64,000 nt of DNA, taken from Mycolicibacterium sp. (GTDB lineage: Bacteria; Actinomycetota; Actinomycetes; Mycobacteriales; Mycobacteriaceae). Each line of letters opens with the position of its first letter. The stretch's first letter is position 1. The notes beneath the pieces were generated by a model that saw only the letters and a list, made by a program, of their open reading frames with translations, did not search any database and was not told the DNA's origin. Shown here piece by piece: positions 28,376 through 37,315 of this stretch. A program made the position numbers and the translations under genes. Location: the NCBI GenBank assembly GCA_020637165.1, contig JACJWN010000003.1, forward strand, positions 744,001 through 808,000, written 5' to 3'.

Positions 28376-29320
28376 ATGCGACGCAGACGCTCGATGCTCC
28401 TCTCCGCCGGCGCCGTCGTGCTGGCGTTGGTCCTCGTCGGGGCCTCCTCCGCCGAGATCAAGGCCTACCTGGACGGCCGCCCCAAGCCGGTTGCCCTGCT
28501 GGTCGCCGGCCCCACTCCCGCTCCGGCACCCACGGCCCTGCCAGAACCCACTGCCCTGCCCCAGCCCACTGCCCTGCCCGAACCGGCGGCCACACTCGGC
28601 CCGCGGGCCCAGAAGGCGATCGCCGACGCCGAGCGCAACGGCGCCGACATCAGTTTCACCCTTCTCGACCGCGCTACCGGGAAGGTGGTCTCCGAGGGAG
28701 ATCCGGCGGCATTCCCCATCGCCTCGGTGGCCAAGCTTTTCATCGCCGACGACCTGCTTCTGGAATCCTCGCGGAAGCGGGCACAGCTGAGCCCCGAGGA
28801 CCGGCGCGGGCTGGAGTTGATGCTCAGGTCCTCCGACGACTTCCCGGCCGACGAGTTCTGGATCCGCGACGGGCGCAACGAGATCATCACCAGGGTCGCC
28901 GAACGCTACAAGCTGACCAAGACCACTCCGCCGTATAACGGCGACTGGTGGAACACCATGAGCACCACCGCCGATCTGGTGCGCTACTACGGCATGTTGC
29001 TCGACGGGACTGGCGGCCTGCCGCCGGAACAGGCCAGCATCATCGTGTCGAACCTGGCCGCGTCGACCCCTCTCGGCGTCGACGGGTACCCCCAGCGATT
29101 CGGAATTCCCGACGGTTTGTTCGCCGAACCCGTTGCGGTCAAACAAGGTTGGATGTGCTGCTGGGCGCCGGATAAGCAGGTTCACCTCAGTACCGGGGTC
29201 ATCGGGTCCGACCGGCGCTACGTGATCGCGATGGCCTCGATGCAGCCGGTGGACGAAGCCGCCGCTCGTGACACCCTCACCCGGGCGCTCAAGACCATGT
29301 TCCCCGGCGGGCGGATCTAA
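28376..29320 (+). CDS. LppW-like serine beta-lactamase-fold protein lacking the lipobox Cys
   Basis: 314 residues from the ATG at 28376 (GAGGAGG upstream). An N-terminal hydrophobic segment ([20 protein letters not shown]) has no Cys, whereas M. tuberculosis LppW is a lipoprotein, so this one should be membrane-anchored or secreted. A Pro repeat ([19 protein letters not shown], about 52-70) precedes a beta-lactamase-like domain with SVAKLF (S117-K120). The KTG box is replaced by VKQGWMCC, as in LppW, so true penicillin binding is doubtful. It converges on trmD with overlapping stops. Confidence 0.85.
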   Translation: MRRRRSMLLSAGAVVLALVLVGASSAEIKAYLDGRPKPVALLVAGPTPAPAPTALPEPTALPQPTALPEPAATLGPRAQKAIADAERNGADISFTLLDRATGKVVSEGDPAAFPIASVAKLFIADDLLLESSRKRAQLSPEDRRGLELMLRSSDDFPADEFWIRDGRNEIITRVAERYKLTKTTPPYNGDWWNTMSTTADLVRYYGMLLDGTGGLPPEQASIIVSNLAASTPLGVDGYPQRFGIPDGLFAEPVAVKQGWMCCWAPDKQVHLSTGVIGSDRRYVIAMASMQPVDEAAARDTLTRALKTMFPGGRI

Positions 29321-30015
29321 TCGCCCTCGCCGTCAAGGAGATCGGGGCGGCGTTCCCTCGTCCGGTCCAGCGCCCGCTCACGCCGCCAGGCCGCGATCTT
29401 CGCGTGATCGCCTGAGCGCAGGACCTCCGGGACCTCCAAGCCCCGCCACACCTGGGGCCGGGTGTAACTCGGCCCCTCGAGCAGTCCGGCCGACTGCCCG
29501 GAATGCGAATCATCCTGGTGGGAAAGCGGATTGCCGATGACGTTGGGCAGGAGCCGCACCACCGCCTCGATCATCACCAGCGCGGCCGCCTCTCCCCCGG
29601 CGAGAACGTAGTCGCCGATGGAGACCTCCGCGACGCGCATCCGGGTGGCGGCATCGTCGGCCACCCGCTGGTCGATGCCCTCATAGCGGCCGCAGGCGAA
29701 CACCAGGTGCTTCTCGGTCGTCCAACTCTGCGCCCGGTCCTGGCTGAACAACCGGCCCGCCGGGGTGGGTACCACGAGAAGCGTTTCAGCCGTGCAGATC
29801 TCGTCGAGCGCCTCCCCCCACACCGGGGCTTTCATGACCATCCCCGGACCGCCACCGTAGGGTGCGTCGTCGACCGCATGGTGCACGTCATGGGTCCAGC
29901 TGCGCAGGTCGTGAACGCCGAATTCGACGATGCCGGCCTCGATCGCCCTGCCCGGCAGCGACTGCCGCACCGGTTGGAGGTACTCGGGAAAAATGGTGAT
30001 GACGTCTATCCGCAT
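29317..30015 (-). CDS. trmD: tRNA (guanine-N1)-methyltransferase
   Basis: 232 residues. TrmD makes m1G37, preventing frameshifts. The SPOUT trefoil-knot motifs are [34 protein letters not shown] and [15 protein letters not shown]. The linker-helix region [13 protein letters not shown] is intact. It overlaps rimM by 1 nt (TGATG), so translation is coupled. Confidence 0.97.
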   Translation of the reverse strand: MRIDVITIFPEYLQPVRQSLPGRAIEAGIVEFGVHDLRSWTHDVHHAVDDAPYGGGPGMVMKAPVWGEALDEICTAETLLVVPTPAGRLFSQDRAQSWTTEKHLVFACGRYEGIDQRVADDAATRMRVAEVSIGDYVLAGGEAAALVMIEAVVRLLPNVIGNPLSHQDDSHSGQSAGLLEGPSYTRPQVWRGLEVPEVLRSGDHAKIAAWRRERALDRTRERRPDLLDGEGD

Positions 30016-30545
30016 CAGGAAGACCCCAGATCCAGCAGCCCTTCCGGTGGGTCGATCTCGACGAGCCGCTCCGAACGGGACACCGCCGTCACGATCGCAC
30101 CGACGAACGGCACCAGCACCTCCGAGCCCGAATCCGTCCGCACCGACAACAACTCGCCCGCGCCGGTGTGCAACACCTCGCCGACACGGCCGACCTCGAG
30201 ACCGCCCACGGTGCGAACGGTCATCCCCTCGAGTTCGTGGTCGTAGTACTCATCGGGATCGTCAAGAGGCGGCAGTTCGGCGGAATCGACGACGAACAGA
30301 TGCCCGCGGACCCGATCGGCCCCGTCGCGGTCGTTCAACCCGGACAGTCGCACCAACAGTCGGCCACCGTGCGGGCGGGCGGACTGCACCTCCACTGTGC
30401 GCGGTTCACCGGCGCCACGGGAAGGCTTGAGCCGCAGACGATTGCCGGCAGCGAAACGCTCCTGCGGGTCGTCGGTGCGTACATCGACGACGAGTTCGCC
30501 GGTGATTCCGTGGGGCTTGACCACCCGCCCGACGACCAGTTCCAT
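30015..30545 (-). CDS. rimM: Ribosome maturation factor RimM
   Basis: 176 residues. RimM assists 30S head assembly by binding S19. The N-terminal barrel starts with [19 protein letters not shown]; the PRC-barrel follows with [13 protein letters not shown] and [17 protein letters not shown]. It lies 14 bp after khpA. Confidence 0.95.
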   Translation of the reverse strand: MELVVGRVVKPHGITGELVVDVRTDDPQERFAAGNRLRLKPSRGAGEPRTVEVQSARPHGGRLLVRLSGLNDRDGADRVRGHLFVVDSAELPPLDDPDEYYDHELEGMTVRTVGGLEVGRVGEVLHTGAGELLSVRTDSGSEVLVPFVGAIVTAVSRSERLVEIDPPEGLLDLGSS

Positions 30546-30559
30546 CGACGCCGCCGGGG

Positions 30560-30802
30560 CTACTGGTCGGTGTCCACCACGTCGACGCGGATCCCCCGGC
30601 CGCCGATGCCGGCCACCAGGGTGCGCAGAGCCGTGGCGGTGCGCCCGCTCCGGCCGATGACCTTGCCCAGGTCATCGGGGTGCACATGCACTTCGACGGT
30701 GCGGCCGCGCCGGTTGGTCACCATGTCGACGCGGACGTCATCGGGGTTGTCGACGATTCCGCGCACCAGGTGCTCGACGGCGTCGACGACGACCGAACTC
30801 AT
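30560..30802 (-). CDS. khpA: KH-domain RNA-binding protein KhpA
   Basis: 80 residues, essentially one KH domain with the GxxG loop in [18 protein letters not shown]. KhpA binds RNA, usually with KhpB, and affects cell-size control and ribosome biogenesis. It overlaps rpsP by 4 nt, the conserved rpsP-khpA-rimM-trmD operon. Confidence 0.95.
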   Translation of the reverse strand: MSSVVVDAVEHLVRGIVDNPDDVRVDMVTNRRGRTVEVHVHPDDLGKVIGRSGRTATALRTLVAGIGGRGIRVDVVDTDQ

Positions 30803-31278
30803 TCCGCTGCCGGCTCGGCCGACTCGGCGGCGGGCTCTGCTTCAGCGGAAGCCTCAGCCGTGTCGTCAGCCTTGTCGTCGGCCTTCTTGGGCGCCTTCTT
30901 CTTCTTCAGCTGAACGGCTTCGCCGCCCGAAGCCCCGTCGGCACCGGCCAGGGCCGCGTTGAACAGCTCGAGCTTGCTGGGCTTGGGCTCCTTGACCTTC
31001 AGCGTGCCCTCGGTACCCGGCAGACCCTTGAACTTCTGCCAGTCACCGGTGATCTTGAGCAGCTTCAGGACGGGTTCGGTGGGCTGGGCACCCACGGACA
31101 GCCAGTACTGAGCGCGCTCGGAATCGATCTCGATCAGGCTCGGGTCTTCCTTGGGGTGGTAGCGGCCGATCACCTCGATGGCACGGCCGTCGCGACGGGT
31201 GCGCGCATCGGCAACGGCGACGCGGTACTGGGGGTTGCGGATCTTGCCAAGCCGGGTCAGCTTGATCTTGACAGCCAT
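30799..31278 (-). CDS. rpsP: 30S ribosomal protein S16
   Basis: 159 residues. The S16 core (1-85) is [20 protein letters not shown] and [20 protein letters not shown]. The rest is an Ala/Glu/Lys-rich low-complexity tail (about 110-159), longer than in E. coli and usual in mycobacteria. First gene of the S16 operon. The 174-bp region upstream shows no further feature. Confidence 0.96.
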   Translation of the reverse strand: MAVKIKLTRLGKIRNPQYRVAVADARTRRDGRAIEVIGRYHPKEDPSLIEIDSERAQYWLSVGAQPTEPVLKLLKITGDWQKFKGLPGTEGTLKVKEPKPSKLELFNAALAGADGASGGEAVQLKKKKAPKKADDKADDTAEASAEAEPAAESAEPAAE

Positions 31279-31452
31279 GAAACGAGCTTCTCCTCATGTG
31301 TCACGCTGCAATTCAGCGATGCCGACGGGTTGCCGGATCCGGTTTTGCCTCGCGTGTGCGGCCCACGGGGGCGTGCGCCCGTGCCGTGGCCGGGTGCAAA
31401 TTGTGCCAGACAGCGCCCCACCGGCGGAAATCCAGCCCGCTCGGCATCACTC

Positions 31453-31869
31453 TCAGACCAGTTTGTCCAGGCATTTGGCCTCGACCCGGCGGGTGATCCG
31501 CCAGCCCTGCGAGGTGCGGGTGAATTCGTCGACGTACCACAGCGCACAGAACAGGACCTGGCCGTCGGCACTGAGTTGCATCGGGTTGAAGCACATGGTG
31601 CGCCCACTGGCGGTGTCTCCGGACAGCCGGAGGTCGAAGTTGCCGACCAGGTGATAGTAGGCGCCGAAATTCGGCAGCACCTCGGCGAGCCAGGCCTTCA
31701 CCTTGGGGTAGTGACCGTCGATCCCGCCCATCGCCCGGTAGTCGATATAGGCGTCCGGGGTGAAGACACGGTCGAGGTCGTCGAATCGGCGCTCGTCGAT
31801 GGCGCTGGCGTAGTCCACCAGCAGCTGCTGGATTTCCAGGCGGTCTGAGATTTCCGGCAGGCTGAGCAT
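31453..31869 (-). CDS. SnoaL-like NTF2-fold protein (Rv2910c homologue)
   Basis: 138 residues. EIQQLLVDYASAIDERRFDD and YHLVGNFDLRLSGDTASGRT fit the SnoaL_4 nuclear-transport-factor fold, a cone that binds small hydrophobic molecules in enzymes and regulators. No catalytic assignment can be made. It is divergent from dacB2 (57-bp spacer). Confidence 0.85.
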   Translation of the reverse strand: MLSLPEISDRLEIQQLLVDYASAIDERRFDDLDRVFTPDAYIDYRAMGGIDGHYPKVKAWLAEVLPNFGAYYHLVGNFDLRLSGDTASGRTMCFNPMQLSADGQVLFCALWYVDEFTRTSQGWRITRRVEAKCLDKLV

Positions 31870-31926
31870 GGAAGCCGATTCAACACCGCGGCGACGGCTG
31901 CGGCGCAGCGGTTACGCTGATCCGTC

Positions 31927-32814
31927 ATGGGTAGGCTTTCCACCGCTCTGGCGGCATCGCTGATGGTGATCGGAACCACTATGGCGGCCGCTTCGGTGGC
32001 CCCGGCTTCGGCAGAGCCGAATATCCAGCCGGCCGGTTCGATGCCCATCCCCGAAGGCCCGGCCCCGTCATGGATCATCGCCGACCTCGACACCGGTCAG
32101 GTGCTCGCCGGCCGCGATATGTACGGCGCACATCCACCGGCCAGCACCATCAAGACCCTGCTGGCTCTCACCGCTCTCGACGAGCTGGGCCTGGACGCGA
32201 CGGTGGTCGCCAGCCCGGCCAACGCCCGCGTCGAATGCAACTGCGCCGGAATCAAAGCCGGCCACACCTACACGGTGCGCCAGTTGCTCGACGGAATCCT
32301 GCTGGTCTCCGGCAACGATGCGGCCAACACACTGGCCGACATGCTCGGGGGCTACGACATCGCGGTCGACAAGATGAACGTCAAGGCCGCCGCCATCGGC
32401 GCCACCAACACCCACGCGACCAGCCCTTCGGGCCTCGACGGTCCCGGCGGTCCGGGTTGGACCACCCCGCATGATCTGGCGGCGATCTTCCGCGCCGCGA
32501 TGGCCAACCCGGTGTTCGCCCAGATCACCGCTCAGCCGACCGCCATGTTCCCGACCGGTTCCGGCGAGCGCCCGCTGATCAACCAGGACGAGTTGCTGGT
32601 GCGTTACCCCGGCGCGATCGGTGGTAAGACCGGCTACACCAACGCGGCACGCAAGACCTTCGTCGGAGCGGCCGACCGGAATGGACGCCGACTGGTGATC
32701 GCCATGATGTACGGCTTGGTCCGCGAGGGCGGCCCCACCTACTGGGATCAGGCGGCGACGCTGCTGGACTGGGGTTTCGCCCAGAACCCGTCGCAAAGCG
32801 TCGCCACGCTCTGA
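31927..32814 (+). CDS. dacB2: D-alanyl-D-alanine carboxypeptidase DacB2 (copy 1)
   Basis: 295 residues. A signal peptide ends near APASA. The penicillin-binding domain has SxxK in PPASTIKTLL (S73-K76), SGN in LLVSGNDAANTLADM, and KTG in GGKTGYTNAA, so a serine DD-carboxypeptidase (S11) is expected, trimming pentapeptide stems. It lacks the C-terminal membrane anchor of DacA. A paralogue lies 1 kb downstream on the same strand. Confidence 0.94.
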   Translation: MGRLSTALAASLMVIGTTMAAASVAPASAEPNIQPAGSMPIPEGPAPSWIIADLDTGQVLAGRDMYGAHPPASTIKTLLALTALDELGLDATVVASPANARVECNCAGIKAGHTYTVRQLLDGILLVSGNDAANTLADMLGGYDIAVDKMNVKAAAIGATNTHATSPSGLDGPGGPGWTTPHDLAAIFRAAMANPVFAQITAQPTAMFPTGSGERPLINQDELLVRYPGAIGGKTGYTNAARKTFVGAADRNGRRLVIAMMYGLVREGGPTYWDQAATLLDWGFAQNPSQSVATL

Positions 32815-32878
32815 TCAAACCCGGCTTCGGGCAACCCGGGCTGGGTCAACCCGGAGTCGCGATGCTCTGACGAGCTCC

Positions 32879-33529
32879 CTACCTACCGAAACCGGGCTCG
32901 GCGACCTCGGCCTCACTGAGTTGGTAGGGCGGAGCCGCCTCTTGGTTGGGCGTGGCCACAATGGCCGCATCCGATTCCGTCGGCACGGCCCCGGGCTGAA
33001 TGGCGGGAGCCTCTGCAGAGCCCGGCACAACCTCCGGGCCGGGCACCACCCTTACCGGATCCGGCGGCGGCTCATCCATCGCGCTCTTGGGCTCCAGCGG
33101 GGATTCACCAGGCACCCAGGCAAGGATGTCGCGGGTACCGTCGTTCCAGACGACGCTGTTGGGCACCACGCCCACGACGTCGAAGTAGAGCTTGCTCATG
33201 TTCGAGGCCCCCCAGATCGAGGGGTAGTACTCGCCGGTGCGCGCACGGGCACCGAACCGCTCGATCATCGGGGGGTAATTCCCGCCGAACCCGTCGACGA
33301 CCAGCTTGGCGGCGTACAGCGTGCCGTTGTGCGGCACCGGATCGTTGCTCGGCGCCAGGTTGAACACCGTGTAGCCGATGTAGGGGAAGCCGTTCGGGCC
33401 GTTGAGGCGTTCCTGCTCACCGAAGGTCTTGATGTTGTCGGTCGCCGACGCCGGCGCGGCGGTGACCGCGCCGAAAGCCACCGTGACCGCAGTGGCGGCA
33501 GCGGCCGCGGCCAGCTTCGTGATCTTCAC
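32879..33529 (-). CDS. MPT63-like DUF1942 secreted protein with Pro/Glu-rich tail
   Basis: 216 residues. The signal peptide ends at APASATD. The DUF1942 immunoglobulin-like domain (about 30-145) has NGTLYAAKLVVDGFGGNYPP, RARTGEYYP, SKLYFDVVGVVPNSVVWNDG and TRDILAWV, matching MPT63. The ~70-residue tail (PPPDPVRVVPGPEVVPGS...) is low complexity, and MPT63 lacks it. Function unknown. It sits between the two dacB2-type genes on the opposite strand, which suggests insertion during or after their duplication. Confidence 0.88.
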   Translation of the reverse strand: MKITKLAAAAAATAVTVAFGAVTAAPASATDNIKTFGEQERLNGPNGFPYIGYTVFNLAPSNDPVPHNGTLYAAKLVVDGFGGNYPPMIERFGARARTGEYYPSIWGASNMSKLYFDVVGVVPNSVVWNDGTRDILAWVPGESPLEPKSAMDEPPPDPVRVVPGPEVVPGSAEAPAIQPGAVPTESDAAIVATPNQEAAPPYQLSEAEVAEPGFGR

Positions 33530-33587
33530 TTTCAGCTCCCCTTCATGAACAGGGCCGGTGCCAACGCTGACTGCCCCGTGCGCAGGA

Positions 33588-33593
33588 AGTATA
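33588..33593 (-). promoter_or_regulatory. -10 element of the DUF1942 gene
   Basis: Minus-strand TATACT, a near-consensus extended mycobacterial -10, lies 59 nt upstream of the start at 33529. No clear -35 was found. The rest of the 33530-33757 spacer shows only the leaderless-type promoter of the second dacB2-like gene. Confidence 0.5.
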
Positions 33594-33743
33594 ACGATCC
33601 CGACCCGTCCAGGCGGACCTGGAAAAAACTTCCTTCGCCAAATCCCGCGCTTCTGATCCCTTCCCTATTCGGCCCAGTTCACTTTTCAGCCCAGCGCTAC
33701 CGATCGGAGACCGCACCGAACCCCTATCGCGGTCTTGCCTGGC

Positions 33744-33749
33744 TAGGGT
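33744..33749 (+). promoter_or_regulatory. -10 element giving a probable leaderless dacB2-like transcript
   Basis: TAGGGT (TANNNT) ends 8 bp before the ATG at 33758 and no Shine-Dalgarno sequence is present, the usual layout of leaderless mycobacterial mRNAs. Confidence 0.5.
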
Positions 33750-33757
33750 CGGCGCAT

Positions 33758-34603
33758 ATGTCCGTGCTATCACGCCTGATGCGCCGGGCCGCCCCGATCG
33801 CGATGACCGCGGCGGTCCTGTTCACTCCGGCGACTCCGGCCGCCGCCGAACCCGCGCCCGCCGCCGCTCCCCCGGCCGGCCCTGCGGCCGCCTGGCTCGT
33901 CGCCGACATGATCGACGGCCGAATCCTCGGTGGCCAGAACCCCTACGGCCAGTTCGCACCGGCCAGCACCATCAAGGCACTGCTGGCGATGGTGGTCTTC
34001 GACCAACTGCCGGTCGGCGCCGCGGCCCGCGCGACGGCGGCGCAGACCGATGTCGAGTGCTCCTGCGTGGGTCTGGTACCCGGTCAGGTCTACACCGCAC
34101 GACAACTGCTCGACGCGCTGCTGATGGTGTCCGGCAACGACGCGGCCAACATGCTGGCCGACATGCTCGGCGGCACCCCGGCGGCGTTGGCGAAGATGAA
34201 CGCCAAGGCCCAGCAGGTGGGCGCCCGCAGCACCCGGGCGGCGTCGCCGTCGGGGCTCGACGGGCCCGGCTGGGAGTCGGTGACCACCCCGCACGACCTG
34301 GCGGTGATCTACCGCGCCGCGTTGAACTACCCGCTGTTCGCCCAGATCCTGCACCAGCCGGCGGCGGTCTTCCCCGACGGCAAGGGCGGGCTCAAACAGA
34401 TCGTCAGCCGCGATCGGCTGCTGCCCAGCTATCCGGGCTACATCGGCGGCAAGACCGGCTACACCAACCTCGCCAAGGAAACCTACGTCGGCATGGCGCA
34501 GCGCGACGGGCATCGCATCGTGGTGGTGCAGATGTACGGCGACGACGATCTGTGGGATCAGGGCCGGGCCCTGTTCGACTGGGGATTCGGCCGGTACGGC
34601 TAG
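33758..34603 (+). CDS. D-alanyl-D-alanine carboxypeptidase, DacB2 paralogue (copy 2)
   Basis: 281 residues from the ATG at 33758; the long upstream frame is antisense to the DUF1942 gene and was rejected. After the signal peptide (cleavage near PAAAEP) the S11 motifs are SxxK in PASTIKALL (S70-K73), SGN in LMVSGNDAANMLADM and KTG in GGKTGYTNLA. It is clearly a tandem paralogue of copy 1 (shared LADMLGG, SPSGLDGPG, TTPHDLA). Both keep all catalytic residues. It shares a CTAG stop with the convergent amidohydrolase. Confidence 0.93.
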   Translation: MSVLSRLMRRAAPIAMTAAVLFTPATPAAAEPAPAAAPPAGPAAAWLVADMIDGRILGGQNPYGQFAPASTIKALLAMVVFDQLPVGAAARATAAQTDVECSCVGLVPGQVYTARQLLDALLMVSGNDAANMLADMLGGTPAALAKMNAKAQQVGARSTRAASPSGLDGPGWESVTTPHDLAVIYRAALNYPLFAQILHQPAAVFPDGKGGLKQIVSRDRLLPSYPGYIGGKTGYTNLAKETYVGMAQRDGHRIVVVQMYGDDDLWDQGRALFDWGFGRYG

Positions 34604-35691
34604 AAGACCAGCCCTCGCAGCACCACCAGATCCGGCCGCGAGAGCACCTGCGGCCCGGATCGCGGATCCGCGGAGAAGCACAGCAGGTCGGCGGGTTCAC
34701 CGGCGGCGAGTGCGGGGCTGCCGAGCCAGCGGCGGGCCTCCCAGCACGCCGCGCCGAGCGCCTCGGTCGGCGTCATTCCGATGCCCTTGAGGGCCTCGAC
34801 CTCATGGGCGATCAGACCGTGTGCGAGGCTGCCGCCGGCGTCGCTGCCGGCGTAGATGGGCACACCGGCCTCCCGGGCGGCTGCGATGCGCCGGCGGTGG
34901 CGGGCGTAGAGATCTCGCATGTGCGCGGCGTAGGTGGGGAATCTCGTTGCCGCATCGGCGAATCCGGGAAAGTTCTCGATGTTGATCAGGGTGGGTACCA
35001 GCACGGTGCCGCGATCGGCCATCATCGCGACGGTGTCCTCGGTCAGCCCGGTGCCGTGCTCGATGCAGTCGATACCGGCGGCGATCAGGCCGGGCAGTGC
35101 GTCCTCGCCGAACACGTGGGCGGTGACCTTTGCACCCTCGTCGTGCGCGGCCGCAACCGCGGCCGCCAGGACCTCGTCGGACCACAGCGGCGTCAGGTCC
35201 CCCACCGAGCGGTCGATCCAGTCGCCGACCAGCTTCACCCAGCCGTCACCGAGGCGGGCCTGCTCGGCCACCGCAGCGGGCAACTCCCACTCGTCGTCGA
35301 GTTCGACGGCGTAGCCGCGGGAATAGCGCTTGGGGCGGGCGAGATGCCTTCCCGCCCTGATGATCCGGGGAAGGTCATGATGGCCGCCAAGGCTTCTGGT
35401 GTCGGTCGGGGACCCGCAGTCACGCAGCAACAACGCCCCCGCGTCGCGTTCGGTGCGGGCCTGGGCCATCGCCTCATCGAGTCCGACCGCGCCATCGGGA
35501 CCGAGACCGACGTGGCAGTGCGCGTCGACGAGTCCGGGGATGATCCATCCCGCCGGGCCGTGAGCCCCGAAAGCGGTTGCGGCACCGGGCACCGGTTCGC
35601 TGTGCAGGACGCCGTCGGCGATCCACCAGTCCACCATCTCGCCGTCGGGCAGCGCGCGGCCTCGGACATGCAGCGGCGCGGCGGCGGGCAC
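34600..35691 (-). CDS. Amidohydrolase-superfamily metal-dependent hydrolase (Rv2915c homologue)
   Basis: 363 residues from a GTG at 35691, 1 nt after the ffh stop. Metal ligands of the urease-like barrel are visible: GLVDAHCHVGLG (HxH), Lys in DGWVKLVGDW, His in KVTAHVFGED and DCIEHGTGL, and Asp in PIYAGSDAGGSLAHG. It probably cleaves a cyclic amide or imidazolone-type ring; substrate unknown. pknI (Rv2914c) and its neighbours are missing here. Confidence 0.9.
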   Translation of the reverse strand: MPAAAPLHVRGRALPDGEMVDWWIADGVLHSEPVPGAATAFGAHGPAGWIIPGLVDAHCHVGLGPDGAVGLDEAMAQARTERDAGALLLRDCGSPTDTRSLGGHHDLPRIIRAGRHLARPKRYSRGYAVELDDEWELPAAVAEQARLGDGWVKLVGDWIDRSVGDLTPLWSDEVLAAAVAAAHDEGAKVTAHVFGEDALPGLIAAGIDCIEHGTGLTEDTVAMMADRGTVLVPTLINIENFPGFADAATRFPTYAAHMRDLYARHRRRIAAAREAGVPIYAGSDAGGSLAHGLIAHEVEALKGIGMTPTEALGAACWEARRWLGSPALAAGEPADLLCFSADPRSGPQVLSRPDLVVLRGLVF

Positions 35692-35692
35692 C

Positions 35693-37267
35693 TCAGCGCT
35701 GGCCGGGGAACTGCTGACCGGGGAACTTCAGCTTGGACAGGTCGAAATCGGCCAGGCCGGGCGGCAGTTCGTTGAGACCCTCGGGCATCTGCGACAGATC
35801 CGGGAAACCGGCGGGCATCCCGGGGGCCATCAGCGGATTGCGCGTCTTGGCCGGCGTCGGGCCGCGCCCCTTCCTGCCCTTTTTCTTGCTGTTCTTGGCG
35901 TTGCGCTTGGACGAACGACGGCCGAACGGCATACCCATGGCACCGGCCATCTGCGACATCATCTTGCGCGCCTCGAAGAAGCGGTCGACGAGCTGATTGA
36001 CCTCCGAGACCGTCACACCCGAGCCGTTGGCGATGCGCAGCCGGCGCGAGGCGTTGATGATCTTCGGGTCGGCCCGTTCCTGCGGGGTCATCCCCCTGAT
36101 GATGGCCTGCACCCGGTCGAGATGGGAGTCGTCCACGGCGGCCAGTGCGTCCTTCATCTGACCGGCACCGGGCAGCATGCCCAGCAGATTGCCGATCGGA
36201 CCCATCTTGCGGATGGCCAGCATCTGCTCGAGGAAATCCTCGAGGGTCAGCTCACCGGAGCCGATCTTGGCAGCGGCCTCCTCGGCCTTCTGGGCGTCGA
36301 AGACCTGTTCGGCCTGTTCGATCAGCGAGAGCACGTCGCCCATACCGAGGATCCGGCCGGCCATCCGGTCGGGATGGAAGACGTCGAAGTCCTCCAGCTT
36401 CTCCCCGGTGGAGGCGAACAGGATGGGAACACCGGTGATCTCGCGCACCGACAGCGCCGCACCGCCGCGGGCGTCGCCGTCCAGTTTGGTCAGCACCACG
36501 CCGGTGAAACCCACACCGGCGCCGAACGCCTCGGCGGTGGCGACGGCGTCCTGGCCGGTCATCGCATCGAGGACGAACAGCGTCTCGTCGGGCTGGACCG
36601 CGTCGCGGATCGCGGCCGCCTGGGCCATCAGCACGTCGTCGATGCCCAGCCGGCCGGCGGTGTCGATGACGACCACGTCGAAGTGTTTGGCCTTGGCCTC
36701 GGCCAGTCCGGCCGCGGCGACCGCGACCGGGTCACCGGGTCCGGCACCGGCGGTTTCCACGGTGTCCGCGGAGGTTCCGGGATGCGGAGCGAAGACGCTG
36801 ACGCCGGCGCGCTCACCGACGATCTTGAGCTGGGTGACCGCACCCGGGCGCTGCAGGTCGCAGGCCACCAGCAGCGGGGTGTGCCCTTCGCCCCGCAGCC
36901 ATTTGGCCAGCTTGCCGGCCAGGGTGGTCTTGCCCGCACCCTGCAGACCCGCCAGCATGATCACCGTCGGAGGGGTCTTGGCGAAGACCAGTTGGCGGGT
37001 CTGTCCGCCGAGGATCCCGACCAGTTCCTCGTTGACGATCTTGACGACCTGCTGGGCCGGGTTGAGGGCGCCGGAGACCTCGGCTCCCCGGGCACGTTCC
37101 TTGATGCGGCCGATGAACTCCCGCACGACGGGCAGCGAAACGTCGGCTTCCAGCAGCGCCAGCCGGATCTCCCGGGCGGTCGCGTCGATGTCGGCGTCGG
37201 TCAGCCGGCCCTTGCCACGCAGGCCGGCCAGCGCCCCGGTCAACCGGTCGGAGAGGGATTCAAACAC
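35693..37267 (-). CDS. ffh: Signal recognition particle protein Ffh
   Basis: 524 residues. N domain (1-95), then the G domain with [31 protein letters not shown] and TKLDGDARGGAAL, and the Met-rich M domain (about 320-430: LLGMLPGAGQMKDALAAVD, MMSQMAGAMGMPFG). A Lys/Arg stretch and Pro-rich tail follow. It targets nascent membrane proteins to FtsY, also in this window. Confidence 0.97.
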   Translation of the reverse strand: MFESLSDRLTGALAGLRGKGRLTDADIDATAREIRLALLEADVSLPVVREFIGRIKERARGAEVSGALNPAQQVVKIVNEELVGILGGQTRQLVFAKTPPTVIMLAGLQGAGKTTLAGKLAKWLRGEGHTPLLVACDLQRPGAVTQLKIVGERAGVSVFAPHPGTSADTVETAGAGPGDPVAVAAAGLAEAKAKHFDVVVIDTAGRLGIDDVLMAQAAAIRDAVQPDETLFVLDAMTGQDAVATAEAFGAGVGFTGVVLTKLDGDARGGAALSVREITGVPILFASTGEKLEDFDVFHPDRMAGRILGMGDVLSLIEQAEQVFDAQKAEEAAAKIGSGELTLEDFLEQMLAIRKMGPIGNLLGMLPGAGQMKDALAAVDDSHLDRVQAIIRGMTPQERADPKIINASRRLRIANGSGVTVSEVNQLVDRFFEARKMMSQMAGAMGMPFGRRSSKRNAKNSKKKGRKGRGPTPAKTRNPLMAPGMPAGFPDLSQMPEGLNELPPGLADFDLSKLKFPGQQFPGQR

Positions 37268-37315
37268 GTGGCAAGCCTAGCGGTTGCCGGTGCGGGACGG
37301 GCTGGCCTGCCGCGC

